Assembly: GCF_964063345.1 (NCBI RefSeq)
Contig: NZ_OZ061318.1
Location: 930,001 to 994,000, forward strand
Length of the DNA: 64,000 nt
Direction of reading: 5' to 3'
Origin: Pseudomonas lini
GTDB lineage: Bacteria; Pseudomonadota; Gammaproteobacteria; Pseudomonadales; Pseudomonadaceae
Below, one piece after another: positions 1 through 8,991 of this stretch. The stretch's first letter is position 1; each line of letters begins with the position of its first letter. A model generated the notes under the pieces. That model saw only the letters and a list, made by a program, of their open reading frames with translations, was not told where the DNA came from and made no database searches. Position numbers and translations under genes: made by a program.

Positions 1-141
1 ATCGCCAGGCGCGGCACCAGCGACCACGCTAACGGGAGATGGCGGCTCAATCGGCGAAGTTTCCGCAATTGCCATGCCGCTTATCAGAAAGCCCATAAAA
101 AATATGCGGCTTATGACGAATAACCTTGTTAACTGCCCCAT
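1..141 (-). CDS. N-terminus of an exported protein (partial)
   Basis: The ATG at 141 on the minus strand opens a reading frame that runs off the left edge after 47 codons. The first residues (MGQLTRLFVISRIFFMGFLI) followed by SGMAIA|ETSP look like a type I signal peptide, so the product is probably periplasmic or outer-membrane associated. It is divergent from the L,D-transpeptidase-like gene that starts at 223, with about 80 bp between them that must hold both promoters. Too little of the mature protein is present to name a family. A cell-wall enzyme is a guess from the neighbour only. Confidence 0.6.
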   Translation of the reverse strand, partial: MGQLTRLFVISRIFFMGFLISGMAIAETSPIEPPSPVSVVAGAAPGD

Positions 142-222
142 GGATAATCCTTAATCTCCCGTTTTCAACCGGCTAGCGTCGTGCGCGCTGCTAGACTCGA
201 AACAATCAGATGAGACTTGCGT

Positions 223-927
223 ATGGCCCCAGACCGCTTCGGCTTTTTAATAACGGCCCTGTTACTGACCGCGTTTACCTTACCGGCAGCCTACGCCGAT
301 TCGCTTGAAGCCGCGCTCATCAAAGCGGCCCCCAATGCCAACGCCAAGGTAATTGCCCTGGCCGTACGCGCTTCCCAATGCAGCCGGACCAAAAGTGCGG
401 CTCCGGCTCAAAGACTAGCAGTGATCGATTATTCCCTGCCCTCGACCGCGCAGCGTCTTTGGGTGTTCGACCTTAAACAACGCAAATTGTTGTTCCACGA
501 ACTGGTCGCCCACGGTCGCAACAGCGGCGAAAACATGGCCCGTCAATTCTCCAACCAGAATGCCAGCTACGCCACCAGCCTCGGCTTGTATCGCACCCAA
601 TCCAGCTATGTCGGGCACAACGGTTATTCGTTGCGCATGGAAGGTCTGGAGCCGGGTTTCAACGACAACGCTCTCGATCGGGCGATCGTCATTCATGGTG
701 CGCCTTATGTCAGTCCCGACCTGGCACGGGCGAATGGCCGCATCGGTAGAAGCTTGGGCTGTCCGGCTGTAAGGCCTGCGATTGCACATCAACTGATCGA
801 CTCGATGAAGGATGGCCAGTTGTTGTTTTCTTACTATCCGGATCAGCGCTGGTTGAAGTCTTCTTCGTATATCAATTGCGGTAATGCCACCGTGGCGGAC
901 TCGGCCAGGCCGACCGGAAATCATTGA
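223..927 (+). CDS. Murein L,D-transpeptidase catalytic-domain (YkuD-like) protein
   Basis: An exported protein of about 234 residues. The N-terminus is a signal peptide (FGFLITALLLTAFTLPAAYA, then DS). The catalytic part has the hallmarks of the L,D-transpeptidase fold: VIHGAPY around residue 155 and SLGCPAV around residue 178, the SxGC motif holding the nucleophilic cysteine. Enzymes of this fold form 3-3 cross-links in peptidoglycan or attach proteins to it. I chose ATG 223; a TTG two codons upstream (217) is also in frame. The length fits the stand-alone YkuD_2-type proteins of Pseudomonas. Its substrate cannot be told from sequence. Confidence 0.8.
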   Translation: MAPDRFGFLITALLLTAFTLPAAYADSLEAALIKAAPNANAKVIALAVRASQCSRTKSAAPAQRLAVIDYSLPSTAQRLWVFDLKQRKLLFHELVAHGRNSGENMARQFSNQNASYATSLGLYRTQSSYVGHNGYSLRMEGLEPGFNDNALDRAIVIHGAPYVSPDLARANGRIGRSLGCPAVRPAIAHQLIDSMKDGQLLFSYYPDQRWLKSSSYINCGNATVADSARPTGNH

Positions 928-940
928 ACACAGCGTGAAA

Positions 941-956
941 CTGTCAGAAATGTAAT
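941..956 (+). promoter_or_regulatory. Putative cop box (CopR site) upstream of copA
   Basis: CTGTCAGAAATGTAAT lies 117 bp before the copA start. The reverse complement of 53046-53061, between the cupredoxin gene and copR, is CTGACAAAGTTGTAAT, which matches it at 12 of 16 positions including the TGTAAT end. CopR/CusR-type regulators bind sites of the TGACA...TGTAAT kind, so this is probably where CopR activates copABCD. The match is by eye. Confidence 0.55.
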
Positions 957-1072
957 CTCGGCCTCAGTCTGCTGAAAGGCGCCGCCCGTTAGCCTCCACC
1001 TCATTAAGTGCTCTTCCCTCCGCTCAGGATGGACTTGAGGACTTCATCAGGCTGATGGACGGGAACAACGGC

Positions 1073-2866
1073 ATGCATTCCAACACCTCAAGACGCACTT
1101 TCGTGAAGGGCCTCGCCGCCGGCGGGGTTCTCGCTGGCCTCGGGCTGTGGCGCACGCCTGTCTGGGCGGTCACCAGCCCCGGCGAACCGAACGTGCTGGC
1201 CGGTACCGACTTCGACCTGTTCATCGTCGAAACTCCGGTCAACATCACCGGCAACCCTCGAACCGCGATGACCATCAACGGCGGCATTCCCGGCCCTCTG
1301 CTGCGCTGGCGCGAAGGCGACACCGTCACGCTGCGAGTGAAAAACAAACTCAAGGACAGCACCTCGATTCACTGGCACGGCATCTTGCTGCCCGCCAACA
1401 TGGACGGCGTGCCGGGCCTGAGCTTTCACGGCATCGAACCGGACGGGACGTACGTCTACCAGTTCAAGGTCCGGCAGAACGGCACTTACTGGTATCACAG
1501 CCATTCCGGCTTTCAGGAACAGTCCGGGGTTTACGGGCCATTGGTGATCGACGCCAGGGAACCGGAGCCGTTCCAGTACGACCGCGATTACGTGGTGATG
1601 CTGACCGACTGGACCGACGAAGATGCGGTCGGCCTGATGAGCAAACTCAAGAAGCAGTCGGACTACTACAACGACCACAAGCGCACCGTGGGCGACTTCA
1701 TCCACGACGTCAGCGAGAACGGCTGGGGCTCGACAGTTGCCGATCGCAAGATGTGGGCCGAGATGAAGATGAACCCCACCGATCTGGCGGACGTCAGCGG
1801 CGCCACTTACACCTACTTGATGAACGGCCTGGCGCCGAACATGAATTGGACTGGCGTATTCCGCCCCGGCGAAAAGCTGCGACTGCGTTTCATCAACGGC
1901 TCGTCGATGACCTACTTCGACGTGCGCATTCCCGGCCTGAAAATGACCGTGGTCGCGGCGGATGGCCAACACGTCAAACCGGTAAGCGTCGACGAATTCC
2001 GCATCGCGGTGGCGGAGACGTTCGATGTGATCGTCGAGCCGACCCAGGACGCCTACACGCTGTTCGCGCAGTCGATGGATCGAACGGGTTATGCGCGAGG
2101 CACCCTCGCGGCGAAGGCCGGGTTGTCGGCGCCGGTGCCATCGCTGGATCCGCGGCCGCTGGTGAGCATGGATGACATGGGCATGGGCGGGATGGATCAC
2201 GGCAGCATGGGCGGTGAAATGGCGGGGATGGATCACAGCGCCATGCCAGGCATGACGGGCATGGACGGCGGTGACATGCAGGGCATGGACAACATGGCCG
2301 GGATGGATCACAGCAGCATGGCCATGGGTGGCATGGCCGGTATGCAATCCCATCCAGACACGGAAAAAGACAACCCGCTGGTGGACATGCAAGCCATGAC
2401 CACCTCGCCGAAACTCGACGACCCGGGCCTGGGTCTGCGCGACAACGGTCGCCGCGTACTGACCTATTCAGACCTGCGCAGCACCTTCGAAGACCCGGAC
2501 GGCCGCGAGCCCGGCCGCACAATCGAGTTGCACCTGACCGGCCACATGGAGAAATTCGCCTGGTCGTTCAACGGCGTGAAGTTCTCCGATGCCGAACCGC
2601 TGCGACTCAAGTACGGCGAGCGAATCCGGGTGGTGCTGGTCAACGACACGATGATGACTCACCCCATCCATTTGCACGGAATGTGGAGCGACCTCGAAGA
2701 CGAGAACGGCCAGTTCATGGTGCGCAAACACACCATCGACATGCCGCCGGGATCAAAGCGCAGCTATCGGGTCACCGCCGACGCGCTCGGCCGCTGGGCC
2801 TACCACTGCCATCTCCTGTACCACATGGAAATGGGCATGTTCCGTGAAGTTCGCGTGGAAGAATGA
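1073..2866 (+). CDS. copA: Copper-resistance multicopper oxidase CopA
   Basis: A periplasmic multicopper oxidase of about 597 residues that oxidises or sequesters copper. A Tat signal ([13 protein letters not shown]) leads to three cupredoxin domains. Copper ligand motifs are all present: HWHG near residue 98, WYHSHSG near 140, HPIHLHG near 530 and [12 protein letters not shown] at the C-terminus. Residues about 370-450 are a Met/His/Asp-rich stretch of repeated MDHSxM and MxGM units that binds Cu(I). I prefer ATG 1073, which gives the usual [10 protein letters not shown] start; 1055 is in frame. It is the first gene of copABCD, and copB follows 10 bp later. Confidence 0.95.
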   Translation: MHSNTSRRTFVKGLAAGGVLAGLGLWRTPVWAVTSPGEPNVLAGTDFDLFIVETPVNITGNPRTAMTINGGIPGPLLRWREGDTVTLRVKNKLKDSTSIHWHGILLPANMDGVPGLSFHGIEPDGTYVYQFKVRQNGTYWYHSHSGFQEQSGVYGPLVIDAREPEPFQYDRDYVVMLTDWTDEDAVGLMSKLKKQSDYYNDHKRTVGDFIHDVSENGWGSTVADRKMWAEMKMNPTDLADVSGATYTYLMNGLAPNMNWTGVFRPGEKLRLRFINGSSMTYFDVRIPGLKMTVVAADGQHVKPVSVDEFRIAVAETFDVIVEPTQDAYTLFAQSMDRTGYARGTLAAKAGLSAPVPSLDPRPLVSMDDMGMGGMDHGSMGGEMAGMDHSAMPGMTGMDGGDMQGMDNMAGMDHSSMAMGGMAGMQSHPDTEKDNPLVDMQAMTTSPKLDDPGLGLRDNGRRVLTYSDLRSTFEDPDGREPGRTIELHLTGHMEKFAWSFNGVKFSDAEPLRLKYGERIRVVLVNDTMMTHPIHLHGMWSDLEDENGQFMVRKHTIDMPPGSKRSYRVTADALGRWAYHCHLLYHMEMGMFREVRVEE

Positions 2867-2876
2867 GGCGCTACCC

Positions 2877-3767
2877 ATGACCAGACTGATTCGCTCTACC
2901 CGCCTCGCTTTGGCACTCGCTGGCTTTACGGCTTCTTCAGCCATGGCCGCCACCGACGACATGCAGGGCATGGACCATAGCCAGATGCCGGGAATGGATC
3001 ACAGCCAAATGCAGAGCATGGACGACGGCCAGATGCAGCCCGCCGCGCCGACCCAAAGCCGCACGCCGATCCCGGTATTGACCGACGCCGACCGCGCCGC
3101 CGTGTATGTCAGCCCCGCCGGCCACGCCGTGCATGACACCGCGCTCAATTATTACTTCCTCGCCGACAAACTCGAATGGCAGGACACCGACGACGGCAGC
3201 GCGTTGGCGTGGGACCTGTCCGGCTGGATCGGCGGCGACATCGATCGCCTGTGGCTGCGCTCCGAAGGCGAACGCGTCAATGGCAAAACCGAAGACGCCG
3301 AAGTCCAGGCCCTCTGGGGCCACGCGATCAGCCCGTGGTGGGACGTGATGACCGGCGTGCGCCAGGATTTCAAACCCGGCGATCCGCAAACCTGGGCCGC
3401 GTTCGGCGTGCAAGGCATGGCGTTGTACAACTTCGAAACCGAGGCCACCGCCTTCATCGGCGAAGATGGACAGACCGCCGCACGACTGGAAGGCGACTAC
3501 GACATTCTGCTCACCAACCGGCTGATTTTGCAGCCGACCGCCGAGCTCAACGTCTACGGCAAAAACGACCCGCAACGGGGCATCGGCTCCGGGCTGTCCA
3601 ACACCGAAGCCGGCCTGCGATTGCGGTATGAAATCCGCCGGGAATTCGCGCCTTACATCGGCGTGACCTGGAACCGCACCTACGGTAAAACCGCCGATTA
3701 CGCCAGGGACGAAGGCGAGGACCGCAGCGAAGCCCGCCTGGTCGTCGGCGTTCGGCTGTGGTTCTAA
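2877..3767 (+). CDS. copB: Copper-resistance outer-membrane protein CopB
   Basis: About 296 residues, predicted outer-membrane copper-binding beta-barrel. ATG 2877 is preceded by GAGGCG and gives a clean signal peptide ending SSAMA. The mature N-terminus repeats MDHSQM/MDDGQM units (residues about 25-60), as in other CopB proteins. The rest is the barrel domain, with typical segments such as [15 protein letters not shown] and the terminal [13 protein letters not shown], whose final phenylalanine is the usual barrel-assembly signal. It acts with CopA in the periplasm and outer membrane. Confidence 0.93.
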   Translation: MTRLIRSTRLALALAGFTASSAMAATDDMQGMDHSQMPGMDHSQMQSMDDGQMQPAAPTQSRTPIPVLTDADRAAVYVSPAGHAVHDTALNYYFLADKLEWQDTDDGSALAWDLSGWIGGDIDRLWLRSEGERVNGKTEDAEVQALWGHAISPWWDVMTGVRQDFKPGDPQTWAAFGVQGMALYNFETEATAFIGEDGQTAARLEGDYDILLTNRLILQPTAELNVYGKNDPQRGIGSGLSNTEAGLRLRYEIRREFAPYIGVTWNRTYGKTADYARDEGEDRSEARLVVGVRLWF

Positions 3768-3822
3768 ACGCTTCAACTCAAAAACCTAAAAAACAACCGC
3801 TTAAAGCGGTAAGAGGCCTTGC

Positions 3823-4194
3823 ATGCGCATGATTAAAACTACCGCTGTTGCCATTGGGCTGCTCATGAGCGCACTGGCTCAAGCCCACCCGAAACTGCTC
3901 TCCTCCACCCCGGCGGAAGGCGCGGACGGTGCAGCGCCGAGCAACATCGAACTGCACTTTTCCGAAAACCTCATGACCCAATTTTCCGGCGCCAAACTGG
4001 TCATGACCGCAATGCCCGGCATGGCCCACTCGCCCATGCCCATGAAAGCCAAAGTCTCCGGCGGCAGCGACCCGAAAACCATGGTCATCACCCCGCTCTC
4101 GCCACTGCCCACCGGCAGCTACAAAGTCGAATGGCGCGCCGTGTCTTCGGACACTCACCCGATCACCGGCAACGTTACGTTCAAAGTGAAGTGA
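3823..4194 (+). CDS. copC: Periplasmic copper-binding protein CopC
   Basis: A 123-residue protein. A signal peptide ends LAQA, so the mature protein begins HPKLL, and the N-terminal histidine is the classical Cu(II) ligand of CopC. A Met/His-rich loop (MPGMAHSPMPM, about residues 64-75) supplies Cu(I) ligands, and SSDTHPITG near the end holds a further conserved His. The fold is the CopC/YobA beta-sandwich. It lies 55 bp after copB, and its stop is followed at once by copD, so the two are probably translated together and CopC delivers copper to CopD. Confidence 0.93.
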   Translation: MRMIKTTAVAIGLLMSALAQAHPKLLSSTPAEGADGAAPSNIELHFSENLMTQFSGAKLVMTAMPGMAHSPMPMKAKVSGGSDPKTMVITPLSPLPTGSYKVEWRAVSSDTHPITGNVTFKVK

Positions 4195-4197
4195 TTG

Positions 4198-5121
4198 ATG
4201 AGCGACTCGGTCAGCATTGCCCTGCGCTTTGCGTTGTATGTGGATTTGATGCTGTTGTTTGGGGTGGCGCTTTTTGGCTTGTACAGCCTTAAAGGGCAGG
4301 AGCGGATGTCGGGAGCAGTGTTGCCGTTCCGGTCGATGTTGGCGGGGACGGCAGTGCTGGGTGCGCTGCTGTCTGTCGCGAGCATGGTAATGATGGCGAG
4401 TGCCATGAGCGGGGAATCGGACTTCGCCGCGCTGCGTCCGCACATCGAAATGATGGTGCTTGAAACGGACGTAGGGCTGGCGTGTGTGGTTCGCATCGTT
4501 GCGCTGGTCGTCGCAGGTTTAGCGGTGATGCTCCGTACGCCTGGTTTCAGCTTGTGGGTCGCGGCTTTTGCCGGCGGTATCGCCCTCTCCAGCCTGGCCT
4601 GGAACGGACATGGTGCGATGGATGAAGGCAGTCGTCGTGATTGGCATTTCGTGGTGGATATTCTGCACTTGTTGGCGGCAGGGGCATGGATTGGGGCGTT
4701 AGTAGCGTTTGCGTTGATGGCGAAGATTAATGCTCTGCAGACCGAAGCACGCATCCAATTGTTGGCCCGCTCGGTTAATCGATTTGAGGTGATTGGCGCG
4801 GTCATCGTGGTGGTCATCACGGTGACGGGGGTTGTGAATTATCTGTTCATCGTCGGGCCGAAGCTGGATGAAGTTTTTCTCAGTACTTATGGGATTTTGC
4901 TATTCATCAAAGTGATGCTGTTTGCTGGCATGCTCGTGCTCGCCGCGTTGAACCGGTTTCACCTTGGGCCGCTTTTGGAGCAGTCATTGCGGGACGGGCA
5001 ATACACGGTCGCCGCCAATGCGCTGCGGCGTAGTGTGGTGGTGGAATTGGTGGCGGCGGTGTTGATTGTGGGGTTGGTGGCTTGGTTGGGGACGTTGAGT
5101 CCGGAGATGGATGCTCTGTAG
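4198..5121 (+). CDS. copD: Copper homeostasis membrane protein CopD
   Basis: An inner-membrane protein of about 307 residues with roughly eight hydrophobic segments. The GHGAMDEGSRRDWHFVVDILHLLAAGAWIGAL region around residue 140-170 holds the conserved histidines of the CopD family (PF05425). ATG 4198 starts 3 bp after the copC stop; a TTG at 4195 is also in frame. CopD is thought to take copper from CopC across the inner membrane. It ends the copABCD operon. Base composition is slightly less GC-rich and T/G-biased compared with copA-copC, but the reading frame is intact. Confidence 0.92.
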   Translation: MSDSVSIALRFALYVDLMLLFGVALFGLYSLKGQERMSGAVLPFRSMLAGTAVLGALLSVASMVMMASAMSGESDFAALRPHIEMMVLETDVGLACVVRIVALVVAGLAVMLRTPGFSLWVAAFAGGIALSSLAWNGHGAMDEGSRRDWHFVVDILHLLAAGAWIGALVAFALMAKINALQTEARIQLLARSVNRFEVIGAVIVVVITVTGVVNYLFIVGPKLDEVFLSTYGILLFIKVMLFAGMLVLAALNRFHLGPLLEQSLRDGQYTVAANALRRSVVVELVAAVLIVGLVAWLGTLSPEMDAL

Positions 5122-5270
5122 GGAATGAAGCATCCGATGACCGGCCATAGCAGTCAGTGGACAGGATGAGGGGCCTTTACTAGCGTCTAACCACCAGATT
5201 TCAAGCCATAGGGTCCAACACCCAAGCGCCAAGGTGAAAATGCGGCGCAATTATCGAAAGGAGTTCGAAA

Positions 5271-5612
5271 ATGGCTAGCGTAATGAAAGTGGTGGATGTT
5301 CAGTTAACCTTGCTTAAATCCTACCCACCGCAGCTACACATATCGGCAATTGGCCTGGTGAATTCTGGTGGATGGACAAACCCGAGACTGGAGCCGCGGA
5401 TTTACCTTCAGTTCCCACCAGACGGCATTCAAGACTTTGATTTTGTTGCTGATCCGCCCCAAAGACCTGCTATACAGCCCATCCTTCCCATCGCCGCATC
5501 AGAGCTATGGGAAAACCCGCCACTCGATAAACTCAAGGGCGTAAGAATCCACTCTGCTAACAACTCGATAGAAGCCTATCTTGAGAGTGCGAAGTCCTTG
5601 GCTGTTGCATAA
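5271..5612 (+). CDS. Hypothetical protein, 113 aa
   Basis: An intact small gene with AAAGGAG nine bases before the ATG. The product has no signal peptide or membrane segment. It has alternating hydrophobic residues suggesting a small beta-rich fold (VDVQLTLLKSYPPQLHISAIG, then EPRIYLQFPPDGIQDFDFVA) and a final helix. I do not recognise the family. It lies between the copper operon and the pheC-like gene and is followed by a strong nested inverted repeat, so it is probably its own transcription unit. Confidence 0.65.
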   Translation: MASVMKVVDVQLTLLKSYPPQLHISAIGLVNSGGWTNPRLEPRIYLQFPPDGIQDFDFVADPPQRPAIQPILPIAASELWENPPLDKLKGVRIHSANNSIEAYLESAKSLAVA

Positions 5613-5618
5613 ACAACT

Positions 5619-5665
5619 AATGCGGAGGGATACGTGCCAGACCTTGCCTGGCACGTTCGCGCATT
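5619..5665 (+). terminator. Nested inverted repeat after the 113-aa gene
   Basis: ACGTGCCAG (5632-5640) pairs with CTGGCACGT (5648-5656) around a 7-base loop. An outer pair AATGCG (5619-5624) and CGCATT (5660-5665) encloses it. There is no T-run, so a terminator role is likely but not certain. Confidence 0.5.
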
Positions 5666-5765
5666 GGAATGAACGGGATATTGGGACACTGGATGACAGT
5701 CAAGGAGTGCTTTCACTACACTGACTCCCGCTTGAACCCCACTCCGTCACAAAAGCCCGATAACA

Positions 5766-6557
5766 ATGAAAACCATAAAAAGCACAATGATGCTCTGTGG
5801 CCTGCTGGCTCTATCCTGCGGCGCTCAGGCAGAGCAAAACCTTTCGCACTTGGACACCGTCCTGCAACAAGGCCAACTGCGGGTTTGCACGACCGGCGAC
5901 TACAAACCCTATACCTTCAAAGGTGAAGACGGCGAATACTCGGGGATCGACATCGCCATGGCCTGCTCGCTGGCCGACAGCCTGGGCGTGAAGGTTGAGT
6001 GGATCCAGACCACCTGGAAAACCCTGATGCCCGACATGCTCGCGGGCAAATGCGACATCGGCGTCGGCGGCATCTCCGTCACGCTGGAACGCCAGAAAAA
6101 AGCCTTCTTCAGCACCACACTGGACGTCGACGGCAAAATTCCACTGGTGCGCTGCGAAAACAAGGCGCAATACCAGACCATCGAACAAATCAACCAACCT
6201 TCGGTTCGCCTGGTCGAACCGGCCGGCGGCACCAACGAAGCCTTCGTTCACGCCTTCCTGCCCAAGGCGCAACTGCGGCTTCACGACAACGTGACCATCT
6301 TCCAGGAACTGCTGGATAAGAAGGCTGACGTGATGATTACCGATGCTTCGGAGGCCCTGTATCAGCAGAAACTCAAACCCGGTTTGTGTGCGGTAAACCC
6401 GACGCAATTTATGCAGTATGGGGAGAAGGCTTATCTGTTGCCGCGTGATGATATTAGCTGGAAGTTGTATGTCGATCAGTGGTTGCATCTGGCTAAGGTT
6501 ACGGGGAACTACCAGAAAATTTTGGGGCAGTGGATAGCGGTGCCAGAGGCGAAATAG
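5766..6557 (+). CDS. pheC: PheC-like periplasmic cyclohexadienyl dehydratase / solute-binding-fold protein
   Basis: A 263-residue periplasmic protein. It has a signal peptide ending GAQA and the solute-binding-protein-3 fold (LRVCTTGDYKPYTFKGEDG, then GIDIAMACSLADSLGVKVEW). It is close to the Pseudomonas PheC protein as I remember it, including TTGDYKPY, the LERQ motif, PAGGTNEAF near residue 158 and YVDQWLH near the end. PheC converts arogenate and prephenate to phenylalanine and phenylpyruvate in the periplasm. The N-E pair of GGTNE, part of its active site, is kept. No transporter genes are adjacent, which favours the enzyme over an ABC receptor. The upstream RBS is weak. Confidence 0.72.
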   Translation: MKTIKSTMMLCGLLALSCGAQAEQNLSHLDTVLQQGQLRVCTTGDYKPYTFKGEDGEYSGIDIAMACSLADSLGVKVEWIQTTWKTLMPDMLAGKCDIGVGGISVTLERQKKAFFSTTLDVDGKIPLVRCENKAQYQTIEQINQPSVRLVEPAGGTNEAFVHAFLPKAQLRLHDNVTIFQELLDKKADVMITDASEALYQQKLKPGLCAVNPTQFMQYGEKAYLLPRDDISWKLYVDQWLHLAKVTGNYQKILGQWIAVPEAK

Positions 6558-6646
6558 CCCGCGTTGGTTCAGCTGCCATCATCGTTACCGCGCGGGATGG
6601 CAGTCACCGTCAAAAATCACCAACACGCGTCAATCGCGGTGCAGGG

Positions 6647-7249
6647 TCAATCCTTTTTGGGTCGTGACGGGTTGTCCTGACGATAGGTATGCATGGGATT
6701 GATGACCAATTGCCTGACCTGGCTGTCCAACTCTTTGCTGTGATACAGGTCCAGGCATTTGAGCAGCTCAAAGCGAACGCCTTGACGCTCTGATTCGACC
6801 AGTGGATTGTGATAATCACGAGCCAGAAACTGATCAACCAGAGGCCTACCGGCTTGAGGTGCTTGCTCCAGATCGAAATAGGTCCAGTCCATAAGCGCAC
6901 TGGCGCTGCTTCCGGCGTCCTGGTCGGCTTTAGGTTCGCTCTTGTAGGCTGTAGCGATGCAATCTGCCAGCACCATATCCTTGTAATTTTGCGCGTAGGT
7001 GCGCCCGCCTGCCTGTGGGGAGTTGGTCGAATCATCCTTGGACCAACTGTTGGAAGGCGCGGCTGCCCAAGCCAGTACCAAGACCGCAGTCAAATTGTTG
7101 ACCCACCTCAGGGCCGGATCACGGCAGTTAATGTTCATTGCAACATTGCAGCCGATGACTGTCGTAACTTTTCCAGATGGATTGAGGGTGTCGTAAATCC
7201 GTTGAGAAGCTGCCCACGCGCTAGAAATGAGGGTCGAATCATGTTTCAT
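6647..7249 (-). pseudogene. Tae4-Tai4 deletion fusion: toxin N-terminus joined to T6SS immunity protein
   Basis: A single 200-codon frame made of two parts. Residues 1 to about 50 (SSAWAASQRIYD, then KVTTVIGCNVAMNIN, then RWVNN) resemble the start of Tae4 amidase effectors, where F/S-x-AW, IGGNV-x-NI and RW-x-N occur in order. At about residue 52 this runs directly into LTAVLVLAWAAAPSNSWS, a signal-peptide-like stretch. A Tai4-type immunity domain follows, with YAQNYKDMVLADCIATAY, the DWTYFD motif and YHNPLVESERQGVRFELLKC. The catalytic part of the amidase is missing. ATG at 7138 (residue 38) would restart translation just before the signal-like segment, so a working immunity protein may still be made. 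Family recognition is from memory of Tae4/Tai4. Confidence 0.7.
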
Positions 7250-7370
7250 CCTTGATTTTATGAAGCAGAAAATCGCAACAGTTTAATCCTTCATACTTGA
7301 GGTGACATAGACCTGAACGGCGGGGCCATGAAGGTGTGTCGCCCGGAAGGCTCCAGAAGATGAAGCAAAT

Positions 7371-7392
7371 GGGCGACCTCTTCAGGTCGCCC
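7371..7392 (-). terminator. Hairpin after the 90-aa gene
   Basis: GGGCGACCT (7371-7379) and AGGTCGCCC (7384-7392) form a perfect 9-bp stem with a CTTC loop. Flanking ATGAAG/CTTCAT extend it. It lies 17 bp past the stop of the minus-strand gene 7409-7681 and probably ends the DUF6124 operon. Confidence 0.6.
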
Positions 7393-7408
7393 ATCTTCAT
7401 TGCGCCGA

Positions 7409-7681
7409 CTACACCTGCACCTGCAAGCGCCGCCCCACAACATCCATCAAATCGCAGCCATCGCGCAACGGAATCGCCAACACCCGCGCGAAGTCCTGCA
7501 GGAGCAATGCGTCACGACTGATGCCTTCGCCCAGAGAAAGGGTTTCCAGCAGTTGCGTCACGGTGCGGATGCGGATGCGGTATGCGGCCGTGTCGTGCAA
7601 CACGTCGACGGGTGCTTCGGTGTCGATCAACAGCGACGGAATTGTGCAATCGATTCCGGTGATTGGCATGTATCGAGCCAT
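7409..7681 (-). CDS. Hypothetical protein, 90 aa, downstream of DUF6124 gene
   Basis: A small intact gene with GGAGG nine bases before the ATG. The product is soluble, with N-terminal strands (MPITGIDCTIPSLLIDTEAPVD) and helical middle and C-terminal parts. I recognise no named domain, but the pairing with a DUF6124 gene 37 bp upstream suggests one operon. Function unknown. Confidence 0.7.
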   Translation of the reverse strand: MARYMPITGIDCTIPSLLIDTEAPVDVLHDTAAYRIRIRTVTQLLETLSLGEGISRDALLLQDFARVLAIPLRDGCDLMDVVGRRLQVQV

Positions 7682-7718
7682 GGTTTTGAACCTCCATTAG
7701 GCAAACGAGCGTGGCCGC

Positions 7719-8090
7719 TTAGGCTTGGCTGGCGGATGGAATCTCGGACTCACCGTCGGGCGGGTCAAGATTATCCAGGGCTCGGTTTACCAATAACTCA
7801 CCGACTACTGCTAATTGCTGAATCGATAGCGCGAGACTGCGATGTGAACCTTCGAGTACGCAGGCCAAGTCGGTGGTCAGGACGTTTAGGGACGCGAGGG
7901 TTTCGCAGGCATGGCTTAACAGGGTTTCGGTATCGACGTTTGGGAGGATGGTGAAAACGTGGCTGATCGGATCGGCATGGTTTGGGTTACGAAGGCGTTT
8001 GCTGACAGCGCGTTGAGTGGCTTTGGAGAGCTCATCGAGAGGGTCGGAAACGGTTGAGGTTTCGGGGGGATTTGGAGTGATTTTCTTCAT
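7719..8090 (-). CDS. DUF6124 family protein
   Basis: A 123-residue soluble protein that begins MKKITPNPPET and contains FTILPNVDTETLLSHACETL, LASLNVLTTDLACVLEGSHRS and IQQLAVVGELLVNRALD. This is the pattern of the Pseudomonas-specific DUF6124 family, related to DUF3077, of unknown function. These small helical proteins occur in many copies in this genus. The gene has an AGGAAC ribosome site and a long structured leader (8121-8338), so its expression is probably controlled post-transcriptionally. Confidence 0.75.
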   Translation of the reverse strand: MKKITPNPPETSTVSDPLDELSKATQRAVSKRLRNPNHADPISHVFTILPNVDTETLLSHACETLASLNVLTTDLACVLEGSHRSLALSIQQLAVVGELLVNRALDNLDPPDGESEIPSASQA

Positions 8091-8120
8091 TGCTTTTGTT
8101 CCTAGAATTAAATTAAGGAA

Positions 8121-8338
8121 CTGCCAGCATCACTTCCACATGATGGGTGGCAGCTGTACGCAGGTGTGGAAGACCGGGGATCTAGGAACCCGGCGCACCC
8201 GAAAGTGCCCCGCGCACAGCCGCCATAATTTAACAGCAGACGAGAAAAAAGCGCCCGCTGAAATTTAGGTGGCGCTTGTGCGCCTAGATCTTGTGAAGGG
8301 CTTCCACACCCTTGTCGCTGATTTTGCAGCGACAAGGG
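8121..8338 (-). promoter_or_regulatory. Large structured leader upstream of the DUF6124 gene
   Basis: Several nested inverted repeats occur in about 220 bp. A 12-bp perfect hairpin is at 8309-8320/8327-8338 (6-base loop). Long-range pairs are GGTGTGGAAG 8163-8172 with CTTCCACACC 8301-8310, and GATCTAGG 8179-8186 with CCTAGATC 8283-8290. Inside, on the minus strand, GCGCCACC...GCGGGCGC is followed by six T (about 8249-8275), a terminator-like hairpin. Another hairpin near 8121-8153 sits just before the gene. This could be a cis-acting attenuator or an sRNA. The pairings are seen; the role is inferred. Confidence 0.5.
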
Positions 8339-8771
8339 AAGGTTATCTGGGTGGTTGGAGGAGTGCAAGGTGGGCGATGGCGACGCGGGTTGCGGGAAAT
8401 CTCCTACATTGGCGTGATGCCATAAACAGAATGATATTGTCACTATCCGATGATGGATTGTACCGATATAACTAAAATCTACTTATATTTCAGTGTAATA
8501 AAAACAAAATCATCCTTGCTGTAGCAAATATCAAGCAAGATAAAAAAGCAGAATTAGTCCCAGAAAGCTATTTTTACACGAAAGTCTGTCCAATCCATGA
8601 CATACCTGACTGGCATCCAAGACATGGCGCTAGAAGACTTCTCAAGCTAGCCAGCCCCCATGACCGCTGCGTTGAAGATAAAACTGAGTAAGGGATTTGA
8701 ACCCCTTTTTCGTATTCACCGCATACCGCTCCAGCTCCAGCGGCAGTCAACATTCGCCCGGCTACTCATCT
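8339..8771. other. Gene-free AT-rich stretch
   Basis: No credible gene is visible. Around 8690 a short tRNA T-arm-like sequence (reverse complement GGTTCAAATCC) occurs, but no cloverleaf can be built around it. Confidence 0.5.
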
Positions 8772-8876
8772 TCATCCTCCAGAGCCTCTCTTAGACTTTT
8801 GTTGACGCGCCATCGCATAGCGCGCGTCCTTGAGTAGATCGTCATACAGGTCAAATGCGGGCTCTGATCTGCGCAT
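8772..8876 (-). pseudogene. Possible C-terminal gene fragment, 34 codons
   Basis: From ATG 8876 on the minus strand the frame reads MRRSEPAFDLYDDLLKDARY then AMARQQKSKRGSGG and stop, and the open frame continues upstream without a stop for another 20 codons. The amphipathic DLYDDLLKDARYAMARQQ segment looks like real protein. The frame is closed by a stop near 8955, so this is either a tiny gene or the tail of a lost one. Family unknown. Confidence 0.3.
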
Positions 8877-8991
8877 TGTCGGCTGATGCTCAATTCGATT
8901 TCCTGCATCCGCCGTTGCATCCTGGTACGGGCGCAATTGCGGTCGGAAATGTCACTGCTATGCTTGGGGTTTCTCGAAAGGAATCGACACC

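Noticed and set aside
1088..2392. 434-codon open frame on the minus strand across copA
   Set aside because: Antisense shadow of a GC-rich gene; His/Val-rich translation without ribosome site or domain, while copA itself is certain.
8680..8720. tRNA-like T-arm (GGTTCAAATCC on the minus strand)
   Set aside because: No acceptor, D or anticodon arm can be fitted around it; may be a short att-like remnant or chance.
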